Assembly (NCBI GenBank): GCA_007449985.2
Contig: VIIQ02000185.1
Span: forward strand, 63,267 to 127,266
Direction of reading: 5' to 3'
Source of the DNA: Desmodesmus armatus
Lineage: Eukaryota; Chlorophyta; Chlorophyceae; Sphaeropleales; Scenedesmaceae
DNA length: 64,000 nucleotides
Positions 33,488 to 46,000 of this stretch are shown here, in pieces. A program made the position numbers and the translations under genes. How positions within the stretch are numbered: position 1 is the stretch's first letter; each line of letters opens with the position of its first letter. Below the pieces are notes generated by a model. The model was not told the DNA's origin. It saw only the letters and a list, made by a program, of their open reading frames with translations, and did no database searches.

Positions 33488-34675
33488 TGAACTATTCAAC
33501 AAGCTTCACCAGGTGGTTTTTGCTCCGCTTGTTACTGAACTAGACTGCTGTGAAAACCAGGATGCCGATATCTTTCTTTCACCGAAAGGTTGGTGCACTG
33601 TAACAACTTTAAGAACGCAAAGAACGCTTTGTTTGCTACTGATGGTAAGTGGAGGGCCTGGTGGTAAGCTCATCACGTCCCCGTTCGGCCAAAACCGTCC
33701 TGCGGTTTGGCGGTTCACCCGCCTAAGTTGAAGTGATTTCTGACCGGCCGACTCTATGAGATCCTCTCACCAACAATCCAGTGTAGTATGCCAGGAATGC
33801 AGTGCCACTGCGGTAGTGTGTGGCACACAACAGTCAAGTGCTGGAGGAGGCCTCCCTAGGCGCCTTCATATTAGAGGATGACTGAAAGTGTGCTTTTCCC
33901 ACTGTGACAGGCAACAGCAATTGAACCCGCCACACCTACCACCAGTACCGCGGTGGCACAGCCCCCCTCCGCCCTCCAACCCGCCAGGTGTCTCCGAGCA
34001 AGGTGTCTCCCTGTGGCTCAGTGTATCACAAAATACGGACAGCATCACTGGTCAAAGTTTGGTAGCAAATTGCCACCTCCACAATCCACACCAGGCACCC
34101 TAAGTAAGCAGAACAAGTCATCACCACATATACTAGCCCCCACAAAGTTTGCCGCGCAGCCGATGCTTCTACATGTATTTTCTGACAAGGCTACCAACTA
34201 GGGAGGTGGTAAAACGCCATGTTGGCTGCCACTGCAGCTGCGCAGCTTGAGCAGCACGCTGCTCAAGCGATCTTCATCATATTACACAATTTCCAGCACC
34301 GTGCTGGGCTGGGCCCGTGCAATGACAGTCATTGCGCCAGAGCAATACTTAGCAACAAATCTACCGTGCTGGTTGTTGCTTGACTTCTTGAGCGGGATAT
34401 TTCCTGTGGTTTCCTATAGTTGTCTGTAGATCTAGTTGAGCAGTTGTGCACCAAAGGGTGCAGAGTGTTGCTGCTTGTACGTTCCTCAGCATTTTGTTTG
34501 CAAGGTATGACATGAGCAGGATGCGCACCCTTATTGATGCTGTTGATGCAAGCACTGCTATTGATGTGAGAACTCATTGGCAAATGGCAATGACTGCTGT
34601 CTGGCGGGGCATGCTATCCTTGTAGTACAACCTGATTCTAACTGGAAGAGCAGTGCAACCAGGCTGAAGCAGGAT
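33488..34675. other. Upstream region of PDE-A with a motif shared with PDE-B
   Basis: ACGCAAAGAACGCTTTGTTT at 33615-33634 recurs, with one difference in its first 18 bases, about 94 bp upstream of the PDE-B start (51313-51330). CGGCCAAAACCGTCC near 33687 also has a counterpart near 51394. These are either conserved promoter or 5' UTR elements or remnants of the duplication. The rest of the stretch shows nothing. Confidence 0.55.
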
Positions 34676-36930
34676 CGATACAGTTACAGTTACAGTTACA
34701 GTAATTGGCTCAGCAAAAGCTGAGCAGCCCACAAGGGAGCCAGAGGCTCATGGGGGAACAGAAACAAACCCATCACTCGCCAAAATGTGATCAAGAAGAT
34801 CGAAAACATCGTCACCATCATCTCCTTCGCTGCAATCCACAAATTCGTCAGAACTGTCAATGGGATCGCCAAACACAACGTCATCGGGAGGATCATCCTG
34901 AGCACGACGCTCGCATGCATTGATAAAGGACGCCACCCAGCGTGGATCTTGTGCCATAAATTGTCGCATTGCATCCGTAGGAAGGGCTGCTGGAGAAATG
35001 TGTGACCACCCACCAAATGCTTCAAACAACTCAGCATGCAACTGGAGAGGCACCTCCTGACCACCACATTCAAAAACCACATGAAACTCATCACCAACTC
35101 CCTCACCACATAGCTGACATATACGTTGTTCTCTGGGACATCGAGACCAGCGGCCAGTGGCAACTTCAAAGCTGTGTGCCCCTAGCCGGAAAGCTGATAG
35201 CGACCTAACATGCTGGGCGGGAATGCCTGCAGTGTTAGCAACATAACCAGGGACCTCCGACACACAGCCGCTGCTGTAGCTCTCACGAACAGGCTCGGTG
35301 GCAAACCACTGCTCATAAGTGCTCATAGACACTGCACCAGAGGGAGCCGCACGAGGGTCAACTGGGGCCTCTGCAAACCCCTTGCACCACCACTCATCGA
35401 AGGCCGACATCACCTCACAAACCGGCAGCCTCACCCAATCAGCACCAGCGTGCAAACCCTCCGGTGGCAAGGCATAGCCAATACGACGCAGAAAGGACTC
35501 CAACCCCACACACCACAGCTGCTTGGGGCGGTACTGCATGGATGCATTCTCGCGCATAGCAACACTCAGAGGGTCCGTAGATGGCAGATCAGCCGCCCGG
35601 TTCCACAGCGGCACACAGGAGCGCAGCCAGGCCCGTGCAGGTGGCCGCACCCCAAACTCACGCAATAGGAGTTCCCGCCTAGTGCTCCTTCGCAGGTTAC
35701 CACCCAAGCGACGCAAAAAGACCAGCAGGGGTCGGTGCAGTGCCAAGTCCATGCATTTGGCAGGGTTTGAACAGGTCTTAAGGACTGACGGGCCCCAAAC
35801 CTCGCTGCAGTAGGACAAAATCGGAGACACCAGGGACTCGAACAAAGACACTCGTAGCTGTAGGGTGGGCATCTGCATAGACTTGCACCTAGATAGCATG
35901 CACCACATGGCCCGCATGGCAGCAGCAGACAAGGCAGATGTACAGGCTGACACCCCTGCCGTCTGATGGAAAACAATACCAAGGTAACGGAACTCAGGAA
36001 CAACGGGAATCTGGGCCCCATCCAGCACCCAACCATCACGGGGAATATGAGTGCCGGCCTGTGGCTTGCGCTTCCCAAACACCACCACAGCTGACTTGGC
36101 CACATTGACAAACAGAGAGTTGGCATCACAAAACACCTGTAGGGCATCCAACAGAGTCTGCAGGTCCTCCGGGCTAGAGGCCAGCAGCGTGAGATCATCC
36201 GCATACAAAAGCACCCGCAACAGGCTCTCGCCCAAACGCACCCCACACTGCGGGGCATGCTCCTGCAACCAGGCCTCCACCCTGTCGATAAACAACCCAA
36301 ATAGCAGAGGGGACAAGGGGTCACCCTGCTTGACCCCAATGCAGCTGTCCACTGCTGGCCCCCGTTCCCGCCCACTCTTCACCACCATAGGAGTAGACCA
36401 GTACATGCTGACCAGACAAGAGAGCATGCTCCCATGTGCCCCCAAATCTGCCAAACACTGCATCAGCAAATCCCGCCGGACAAGGTCGTATGCCTTCCTG
36501 AAATCAATGAAGCATGCATAAAGCCGATCGGACCTCTGACACCTGTCCACCAAGTGCTTGAGGACAAACACATGATTGTTGGTGCATTTACCATCCCTGA
36601 ACCCTGCCTGGCCTGCAGCCCGGTACCCTTGCTCTTCAGCCCAGGCATCCAAGCGTGTGTGCAGCACTAAGCTGAATAGCTTGCCAAAGACAGACCCCAC
36701 CGCAATGCCCCGGTAGTTGTCCAGCAGAGAGGGATCACCCTTTTGAACACAGCCGACAAGAAGCAAGCACCCCAACAGGTTGGAACCGCGCCTTGCTGGA
36801 AAGCACAGTGGAAAATGGACCACAGGTCATGAAGGAGGGACCCTTCAGTCAGGTCATAGACATGCTTACGCACCCATTTACCATCTGGGAGCTCTACATG
36901 CTGGACTGAGATACAAAGTACGTGTGCCAC
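34676..36930 (-). mobile_element. 5'-truncated LINE retrotransposon with reverse transcriptase ORF
   Basis: The main frame (36823-34748) encodes a non-LTR reverse transcriptase: NYRGIAVGSVFGKLF, ACFIDFRKAYDLV, GVKQGDPLSPLLFGLFIDRV, and catalytic LLYADDLTLLA. The C-terminal region has a zinc-knuckle-like CQLCGEGVGDEFHVVFEC. A one-base slip at about 36740-36750 separates it from upstream RT codons (HDLWSIFHCAFQQGAVPTCW, FLSAVFKR) that continue to about 36930. The endonuclease domain is missing, so the copy is 5'-truncated. The 3' end (low coordinates) has a perfect hairpin GCTCAGC/GCTGAGC with a TTTT loop at about 34708-34725, then a tail of (CTGTAA) units at 34681-34702. It is most likely inactive. 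Confidence 0.9.
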
Positions 36931-37674
36931 ATGCTTGCTTCACCCTTGCCATGAGGTCTGCCAACTAAATTGTCACTGGCCTGCAATACAGCACTCCCAA
37001 GAGCTGGGTGAGATGACTCATTGTTGAACGCCGAGGTCTGATGACCATTCATGGCCAGCAGTTGCATTGCCGTCGGATGCTGGTCGATCTCAAGACAAGC
37101 ATGCCCTCACACCTCACAGCAGTAGCCCCCAGCATCACCGTCCTTGCACCCCAATCCGTTGTTGACATTGTAGCGCCTGTCACTAGAGGGGCCACAACAC
37201 GCAAGCTTGCCCTTGAAGCAATCACCATGGTCAGACGGTGTCAATGCAGCTAGAGCGTTTGGTCGCACTTGCTCTTGTCAAAGTACTGCAGCCGCAGCTT
37301 CATTGCGCATATTTGTGCATTGCCTGCTGGGTGAGGCATCATGCCCTTGGAAGCACATGCGCCAGACCATACACATGGCAAACACAAATCAACAACTCAT
37401 CCCAGACCCATGCCAAAGCTCTGAATGTTGAAACTCTGGCAGAGCCATGCCATCACCAAGGCATGTTTCCATGCTTTCGACTGAGTCACAGAGTCAGCGA
37501 ATCTGCCTTGCCAAGCCCATTGGCCAATACTTGCATGCCAAGATTCGATCATCTATGGCAGCACCTGAGCAAATGCTCACCACATACAACACGCCGTAAA
37601 CGGCCCATGGTGGCACGTGTACATGAGGCATGCAGCACAAAGCATGTGCGGTGTACACCGACACAAGCTGAGGT
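36931..37674. other. Region between the LINE 5' break and the MYND gene stop
   Basis: There is no coding signature. It probably holds the MYND gene 3' UTR and pre-insertion sequence. Confidence 0.4.
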
Positions 37675-40600
37675 TTAGGGACCTGTGGGCCTGCCTGCCA
37701 CAGCCGAAACAGCTGCTGCCTTACTAGTTGCTGCCGCTGCAGCCAGCGCTGCGCACACCGGCTTGTGCTGCTTCCACGCAGACCGCTGACAGGCACGCCC
37801 ACAGTAACGGGCCACACCGCAGCCTGCACAGATGCAGCTGCGCCCCGACACCAGACCCAGCTCAGTATGGCCAAAGATGTTTGCACAAGACGAGTTGTTG
37901 CACATGCTGGGCACTGCAAAGGAGCACATGCCCATGCCTGCCGCTTGCAACTGTTTTGCTGTCTCCAATAAGGACACCTTCATCTTTCCATAGGATGAGT
38001 CAGGCTGCTCGTCGACCACGCTGTCCCTGACAGCCTGCATTGCTGCCAACACCTGCTGCAGCTGCTGAGGCAGTGCACGTGCCTGGGGTGCGTAGCCTGC
38101 AGCCACTAGCTGCTCCTGAGTGCTGCTGGCTTGCAGCAAATGCTGCACAGCTGGCAGGTAAAGCTCTGCAACAAAGGGATCATGCTGCACCTTGATCTGA
38201 GTCCCAAGCGTCTTCAGATACTTAGCTGAACCAGCAACTGACTGCAGTTGCCGCGCTTGCCGCAGGTGGTGCCGACCTATGACGAGCATACTGGTCAGCA
38301 TAAGCGAGGCATCTGCATGGCTGTCACCGTCAACAGCCCTGGTTGAGCCGGGCTGAGGGGCACCCTTTGCACCAGGATCAACTCTCACCGGGTCATTGCC
38401 TACGCCCCCCTGCAGCAATGCTGCGGCAGTGATGGCAGCACAATAGCTCAAAATCACCCCTGCTGTTTCAGAGTCCTCCCCAAGCAAGACCTCCTCCGCC
38501 TCCTGCTGATCTTCCGTTTCTCGCTGCTGGTCTCCCCCCTGCTCCTCATCAGCTGCGCCCACGATTGTGTCTCCAAGCTTGACCATGGTGCTCAGCAGGC
38601 TCAGTAGCTGCCGCTTCACTTTAGACCCTGGGCCTGCGGATAGTGCTGCCAGAGCCAGGGCTGAGGGGGAGTGTGGGAAGGCACCAATGACAACATGTCC
38701 GATGGCATCAGCCACGCAGGAAGCCATGTACGACAGGACATCATCTGCACGTTGAACACCATCTGCGGTCAACTGCTTGGCTGTTGGTGCTGCTGCCGCT
38801 AAACGCTCATCATTCTGAAGCTGGGTCATGGTGTTAGACCAGGCTGCTGCGTGCCGCAGCAGCGCCTCAAACAAGCGCAGAATGCCCCGTGCATTCTCTG
38901 CAATGACATCCGGGGCACATATGACGCAGCTGTAGTGGACTTGCCCAGGTGTGAAGTCCTGTGTGCTGGCTGCACTCACTGCTGCTTGCACCTCTGCTGT
39001 TGTGAGGTCGGGGCTCGGCACAACTGCGCAGAACAGCAGAGCACATATGTGCTTCACACAGCACTGCACACTCTCCGGCAAACTGGAGCTGGTCACTGTC
39101 TCGACAAAGCTGACGAAATCCGCAGACACACGAATTCTTTGTGGCCCAGCTGCCTGCCCAACCCGGTGAGCCTGTTGCAGCTGCTGCTCCAAGACCTCCA
39201 TCTGCTGCTGTACGCGCATGTCCTGCTGCTGCAGCTGGGTTTGGCAATAAGTGTTCAGCAGCGGCAGCAGCTCTGCCAGCAGCTGGGCACTTGGTGCCAC
39301 AGTGTACCACTGGGGCTGCTGCTGCTGCTGCTGCTCAAGCAGCGATGAGGAAGGCAGTGGTGGCCTCACAGAAGATGGCACCACATGCAGTGCCACCTGG
39401 GGGCCCATGTAATCTGTTGGCAGGGGCAGGTTGTGCGGGTTGACTTTGGTGAAGAGTTGCAACAGCGGGCACCCCCCTCTGGCTGACAAGCAGCGGCACG
39501 CACATCTTGGGCCATCGGGTAGTCGGCAGGGATGCTGGCTGTCAGCTGGTGCATCACGAGGCCAAGCAGCATATGTAACTCGAACTGCTGCAGGAGGTGT
39601 GCGTTACAAGCCCCACACGGCGTGGAGAGCTGCTCTACCTGCAAGGCAAAAAGATGGCACAGCAATGTCGGCTGGCCACGTACTGAATTGCTGGCCAACA
39701 GACTGCGTGTTGCTCAGCAACACATGCACACGAAGTTTGTCTGATGCCACATCTCCTGCATGTTGCGTGGTGATCGGCAATCTCTGAACAAGTGTATTGT
39801 GCGCTCATCCGACAAGGCGCTACCTGATAGGTGCCACAGCTGCCAGGCTCGGGCCGAGATGACAAGATAGCAAACGTACGATTGCTACGCGTCAGCAACA
39901 GCTTTGCAGCCATCAAGGTGTGGGAGAGTGCAGCCTGCTGGCGGCTGTTTAGCAATTGATGTGACGCAGCATCCTGCAGCTATCAACGCCAACTTACCTG
40001 GGCAATCAACACACCGCCGCTTGCTGAGTTGACGCAGTAAAAAGTCTCCAGCGGAAACTGGACGGCACAGTGTGTGGCCTGCAACAGGGCGCTTTTGTCC
40101 ACCCCAAGCAGGCCAAACAAGCTGCTTGACAAGCTAGTCAGGCCCTCCAGGCTCACACCGTTGCTCAGCCTCTCGTGGCTGCTGTGACTGATGACGCTAC
40201 TGCTGCTGGCTTGGTGGAGCTGTGCACTGCTGCCTGCAGCAAGGGCAACTTGCTGTTGCGAGGCACCCTGGGCTTGCAGCGCCTGCCTGCCCATCCCACT
40301 GAGCATCCCTGCGTCATTGCTGCCCCCGCCTGTGGTACTCCTGCTGCTGCTTGTTTGACGCACTTCGTCCCTGGCCTCACGGCCGCTGCCTGCAGCTCCC
40401 TCTGCCTTTGTGTTGAGCCCAAACAGTACCTTGATGGCTGAGTTGGCGATGCATGGCATTAGCTCAGGACAAAGCAGCAGCTCGCGTGCGCCAGCCAGCG
40501 ACTGCAGGGAGCTTGGCAGGAGATTGTTGGTCACAGCTGCTGCCATCTCCACTGTTGCACGAGCTGCTGCAAGCAGGCTAGCACCGCGCCAGTCCTCGGT

Positions 40601-41488
40601 GTCGCCTGTGCTGGTGGCACCAACCAGCAGCAATGCCGCGGCTGGACTGCCCTCTCTGGCCAGCTGCTGCACTTTGCTGCTGGTCTGAAAAATCCTGAGA
40701 ATCAGACGCACCGCTGCAGGCGCTGCAGGCAGAGCTGTCTCCAAGCTGAAGTCCGATGTGGTGGCAAACACACAGGAGGCCAACCGGTGGACATCCAAAA
40801 GCTTTCCTGCTAGGACTAGGGCTGTTCCCAGACTGTTTCCTGCAGACAATGCTGCTGCAACACTCTGCTGGGCACCTGAGCTGTCACTGCTGCTGCCCAG
40901 TGCTGGTAGCCCAGAGGCTGCTGCTGCTGCTGCGGCCACTTCCAGGCCATCTGCTGCACCCTGCAGGATGGCCGGCATATGCTGCAGCAGCCCTGACTCT
41001 TGCAGCTGCTGTTGCAAGCTGGCGGCAATGCGAGACCCCTGAGACACGTGGCACTCTTCAACAACCTTGTGCAGCCACAACCCAAGGACACTGGCAACTG
41101 CTGCCTTGACTGATCCTGCTGTGCTCTGCTGGTAGGCTTGGACGTACAGTGCTGCCAGCTTGCGGGTGACCTGCGCACACAGCAGTGATTGCGATAGGTG
41201 GTGCAGATGTTCAGCTCGGGCCCTGCAGGACTAGATCCCTCCGAATGGTAATTGCAATAAGTGATGTTGAACGCGGGACCTGCAGGAGTAGAACTCTTAC
41301 CTGCACATCATACATGAGTCTCTTCAGCACTGCATTTGACAGCAGCGGGGAAGTTGGCGCCAGCCCAAGCTTTTCACATCGCTCCAGCACAGAAGGCGCA
41401 GGTTTGTCCCGATGTGGCTTTTTCGCCCACTGTTGCAGTTCCTTGATGTATGCCGTCCAGGATGCCACCAAGGCATGGGTCATGCTGC
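37675..41488 (-). CDS. MYND zinc-finger protein of the large algal family, 5' end not defined
   Basis: Three exons are supported: 41488-41301, 41170-39998, 39638-37675 (stop at left edge). The protein is mostly Ala/Leu/Gln-rich helical sequence. It includes PAILQGAADGLEVAAAAAAA, LLDVHRLASCVFATTSD, SPLLSNAVLKRLMYDVQ and the repeated 'lap' style typical of this algal family. It ends in a MYND finger: CNNSSCANIFG, CAGCGVARYCGRACQRSAW, KQHKPVCAAL, with the Cys/His ligands present. MYND domains bind proline-rich partners; the role here is unknown. One G is missing from the run at 39472-39477: the frame changes between DVRAAACQPEGG and GGCPLLQLFTKV, and restoring one base makes the last exon 655 codons. 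An upstream exon with the start is expected right of 41488 but I could not fix it. Confidence 0.8.
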
Positions 41489-43093
41489 CTGCAAAAAGAA
41501 CGGGGCACGTGTTCATCCGAGGGTGCAGCAGCAGCAGAAGGCAAAGTGCCACTGACAGTCGCTGCTTCATGGATTGCATTTACAGGATGCTGCTTCAGTC
41601 TGATACATGAGGTATGTACATCAGATGATCGTGTACCGTTGGTGTTACTGCTTCCTGAAGCAGTTGGCCAACTGGACAACAGCAGCTCAAGCCAGCACAC
41701 CTTGCAGAGCTCCCTCTGGGCCAGGATAGAGGCAGGACTACTGTATAACCATATAAAGAGCTTATCAGCGCAAAAGAGACGTACGCATCTTTGATTCGTT
41801 TACGTGGTGAGCGTGCAGAGTGCCCCAAACACAGAAGGAGGCATGCAGCGATGCAGAGTCAGCCGTGAAGCAAAGGATTACGAAATTCACCTTGTCCGAG
41901 ATCAAACAACGCAAGTTATCGCCGCTGTTCAAGCTGTCGACTTATTTTAAAGGCAGTTAATTACGTGAGGCCATCTACATGAACAGGGAAGGCAAGGCAA
42001 AGTGCAGAACGCAGCAGGAACCACTAGGCTAGTGAGTATGAGTTCACATCAGCTTGGAGTTGTGAGTTGTTTTCTGAAAATCAGAGTTGCCCGCCAAATA
42101 GGTGTTCTACCAGCCATCTTGGTATCAGCCACCTTCGAATGTCCCACAAGTCCTTGATATGTTGTGTAAGTAGTTTGGATGTGCGGTGGCACCCCTGCAG
42201 AGCCCCCACTCAAGGGCAAGCACACCAGCAGGTCTGCTGACCTTACCGTGTCTGCAGAGCACCCGACCCAGGCAATGTTGGCAAAAGTCTGCTAGAGGTG
42301 TCTCCCCACTTGGGTTTTGTGGCGTCACATGGCTCAGGCCACAGCTGCCGCCGAGCCGCCTCATAGTCAGGCCACATGTCACAGCAAAGGAATGCAAGGC
42401 ATCAAGACAGTCGACTGCCAACAGTGTTACCTTCAAGCCTAGCCTTGTCACAAGGCTCACTCCTGCTAACAACCCCAAACAGCCTGCGGCAAAAACCTAG
42501 ATGACCGCTCATTCACACCTGCCAACCCACACAGCCATCTCACAGACACACACACTCATGGGCTTGACACCCAGACCACCATAGCTTGCAGGCACGATCC
42601 AATGCTTCCTGTACACTCATCAACACACTACACAACCTCCTCCCCACAAAAACTACACATCACCCTCAAGCACTACCACTGGCAGACAGTACAGCACTGC
42701 TGTACGGCACATCGGCTCACACCTGACCGATCTGCAAAAGCCCTACCCACCCCAGCAGAAAGCCACCAGCAACCCTATCGAAGTCAGTATTCTCTCTCAC
42801 CCCGACCCCTTCGGTCAATCACCGAGCCCCCAGCTGCCACATTGCCTTCCCCATCAACACCTCTATGCCCAAGTTCAATGCAGCATGCCATGCTGAATCA
42901 TTGAATACACAACAAATCAACCCAACACCAAAGCCTGATCAACCCAGCACCAATGCCTGAGCGAAACCGAACACACACAGCCCCACATCCTGCCTCTGCA
43001 TGACACTGGCCCCGGCCTGCCACTTGCTGGGCTCAGTATCCTGCTGCTGCTCCTGACGCTGCTGCTGCTGTTGCTGCTTGCGTCACAGAGTCT
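41489..43093. other. Region upstream of the MYND exons and downstream of PDE-B
   Basis: 41489-42430 may hold the missing first exon of the MYND gene, but no frame is convincing. 42440-43090 is the duplicated 3' flank shared with 29520-30220 (for example CATGGGCTTGACRYCCAGA and TGACACTGGCCCYGGCCTGC). Confidence 0.55.
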
Positions 43094-46000
43094 TCACGCC
43101 TCCTTCACCAGGGTGTCGTAGAACGCCAGGTTGGCGTCCAGGTGCTTCAGTGCCATCTGCCCAAAGGCAGGCGCAATGGATGACAGGGCCACAAAGGCGT
43201 CGCGGATGTTACAGATTGTCAGGAAGTTGTGCTGACTGAGGGGCACGTTGGACTGGGCGCGGTCATATGCTGGCGCCACGTCCATGCCCAGGGCGCGCTC
43301 TCTGTCGCCTTGCTGATGCATCTCTGTAGGACAAAACAAACAGGAAGGTGAAGTCAGTTAGGTGTAGGTTAGTTGGTCACACTGCTGGGCCAGCAGAAAG
43401 GTCATTTGTCATGTATGTAGTGATCTTTTTGATGTAAGCGTTACAATCGTTCATCTGCATTCTGCGCACAACACTGAACAACTCCACACATCACATGTCT
43501 CAGTGAGTACTGTGATCACAGGAACCGAGTATCCTTGTTGCATTGACCTCATCGACATCCACTGTGAAGCAACACACTGACACACACTTCATGCATGTTG
43601 TCCAACTGATACACTGTCTTTCTCACTCTCATCACGACACTCTGCTACTGTATAGTGTCCCTTTCTTCACTCACTGACACCCTGATACAATACGGTGTCC
43701 ATTCGCCACAACAGGCTGACCACTGCATTCTCACTGCAGACTCACACATCTCTACACACGTCAGTCCCCAAGTACTGGACTAACGCTCAGCCTGCTCGAC
43801 AACTGCGTGGCTACGCCTCCTACCCCCCCAGAGCGGGATGAGCGGAAGGACAGTACCCGCCTGAAATCCTCCTGACTGCACCACTGCAGAAAAAAAAAAG
43901 CAACACACACAACCCCCCCCAGCCACGCACACCAGTCACCCCACCCTTCCCAACAACCCCCCCCCCCCAAGCATCTGCGAAAGCCACAGGTGGCGACTGG
44001 AACACAGCACACCACACAAAGTGGGCAATGCAGACAAAAGACCAGCCAACTCTGCGGAAAGCACCAACCACGGAAGGGAAACAAAAGAAGGATAGAAGAG
44101 AGCACCCATGTGCCAACCGCAAAGGCAGAACATGACAGAACTGGACAACTGGGCGGGGAGCCAACTCAACCCGCAGACAAGCCAAAAAACAGGGGTAAAG
44201 TACGTCCCTGTGAACAAGGCAGACAGACAGACATCAAGGGAGCCACGCTCAACCCTGGAACAAGCAGACAAGGGGAGGGGAATGCAGCGCAAGGTGCACT
44301 CCCGTTCCAGAGACATCAGGGGAACCACGTTCAACCCTGGAACAAGCAGACAAGAGGAGGGGAATGTAGCGCATGGTGCACTCCCGATCCAGAGACATCA
44401 GGGGAACCACGTTCAACCCTGGAACAAGCAGACAAGAGGAGGGGAATGTAGCGCATGGTGCACTCCCGATCCAGACACAAGCAAGTAAACACTGCAGGAC
44501 AAGAATATCAATCCAAACTGAAACAAGGCGCAGCCAGGGCACCAAGGTCCACACAGTATCAAGGGAACGGCACAGCCGACAAGGGACCTTGGCCTGAACG
44601 TACGCACAGCACACAGACAAAGACGAAAAGTGAACTTAATTTTTTTGGGGAGTATGTTACATGGACATTTTCGCCAAACAACAATGGCATTGCCCACCAG
44701 GATCGAGCCAGGTGAACCTCATAAGTTGTCTCCCCTGCGGTGGTTTGCACCACCTACACCGGGTTGACCAAAGAAGGCAGAACCACCAGAATTGCAGCAA
44801 GTGCCAGCCATGCTAGGAACCTATTGTGTGCAGAGATGAGGGCAGGCAACTATACCAGTGTGGACACAAGAAACAGAACAAAGTCAGTCAAATACCCATA
44901 GTAAGGCCAAGCAAGCGTGCTCTGCGCACTTTCATTTTGTACAAAGTGTGTGCCAGGGCCGACTGTTCGGCATGTTGAAACACAGTAGCAACACAATCTT
45001 GGTCACCCAACTGGACTGAAGCCGGGTCAGCAAAGGCTGGGCAGGCGGTGCGCAGATCATCATACACGGGACATTCAAGAATGAAGTGCTTTAGATCTTC
45101 AACATTGTTGCTGGTGCCAGTACGGGCCAGCACAGCAGCGCGGTTGGCCAGCGAAGCGTCCTGACCAGAGCACAAACGACAGATGCGATCCGCCCTTGGG
45201 ACAGACTCCCTACGCTTGCGACCCTGCTCAATTTCAAGATGTGCAGAGCCAACACGCAACTGCGCCAGGTTTGTGCCACGTTGAAAGACACTTAATACAG
45301 ACTTAATACGCGCGAAGAGGTTCTACTGAACCTGCCGCTAACATAAGTAGGGCACCTACGTCCAGCCAGCACCTCCTACGGCACAAGCCATCACCATCAG
45401 CCTGGTGCAAGGGCGGAAAGAGGGCACTCAATGGGGCCAAGAAGGCACACCACGTGTGTCAGAAGAACAAACCACGAGCAATGTATGCAGAATGGAAAGC
45501 ATCAAGCAACAGAGAAAGCACGCCAACCTGCCAAGGAGAATGTAAGTGTGGGCGATTGTGACGGCACCCAAGACCCACCAGAAAAGCGCACACACTCACC
45601 ACAACAGAAACCTGAAAGCACATCAACAAGCTAGACCTACACCACCAATGAATGTGGCGGGTGCACGGCCTAAATGGCTGGGCTGGCAACTGGCAGAGTA
45701 ACTGCATCACACATGTCACACCTGTAATGCAAGCTGCTCTGACAGGTGTACACAAAAGCACGCATGCACCAATAAGAACGCTACATAATGTAGTGATCTT
45801 TTTGATGTAAGCGTTACAATCGCCCACAACTCACAGTCACCAGGGCAGGGCAGTGCTGGCACTCAAAGCACTTACCAACCAAACCAGACAAGTGTGCCGC
45901 TAGAGCACACACCAGCTGCGCGCTGCTGCCAGAGAAAAAATGCACTACGGGGGACCGGGGCCTCCAACTGACCTAGACCAGGGCACCTGGTCTAAGCCAC

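Larger units (their letters stand above)
43416..45785. mobile_element. Candidate TIR element A, 2.37 kb
   Basis: The left end TGTAGTGATCTTTTTGATG (34 bases shared exactly with element B at 45789) and a right end of about 158 bp (45628-45785, near-identical to 47744-47903) define the unit. The left end pairs with the reverse complement of the right end over 26 bases with about 20 matches (TGTAG..TCTT.TTG.TG), so the ends are imperfect terminal inverted repeats. Inside are a run of 82-bp tandem repeats and a reverse-transcriptase-tail fragment. No transposase is seen, so the element would be non-autonomous. Confidence 0.65.

Noticed and set aside
44888..45259. A stand-alone zinc-finger gene
   Set aside because: The CRLC...HFILECP pattern is the tail of a LINE polymerase; the fragment lacks everything upstream.
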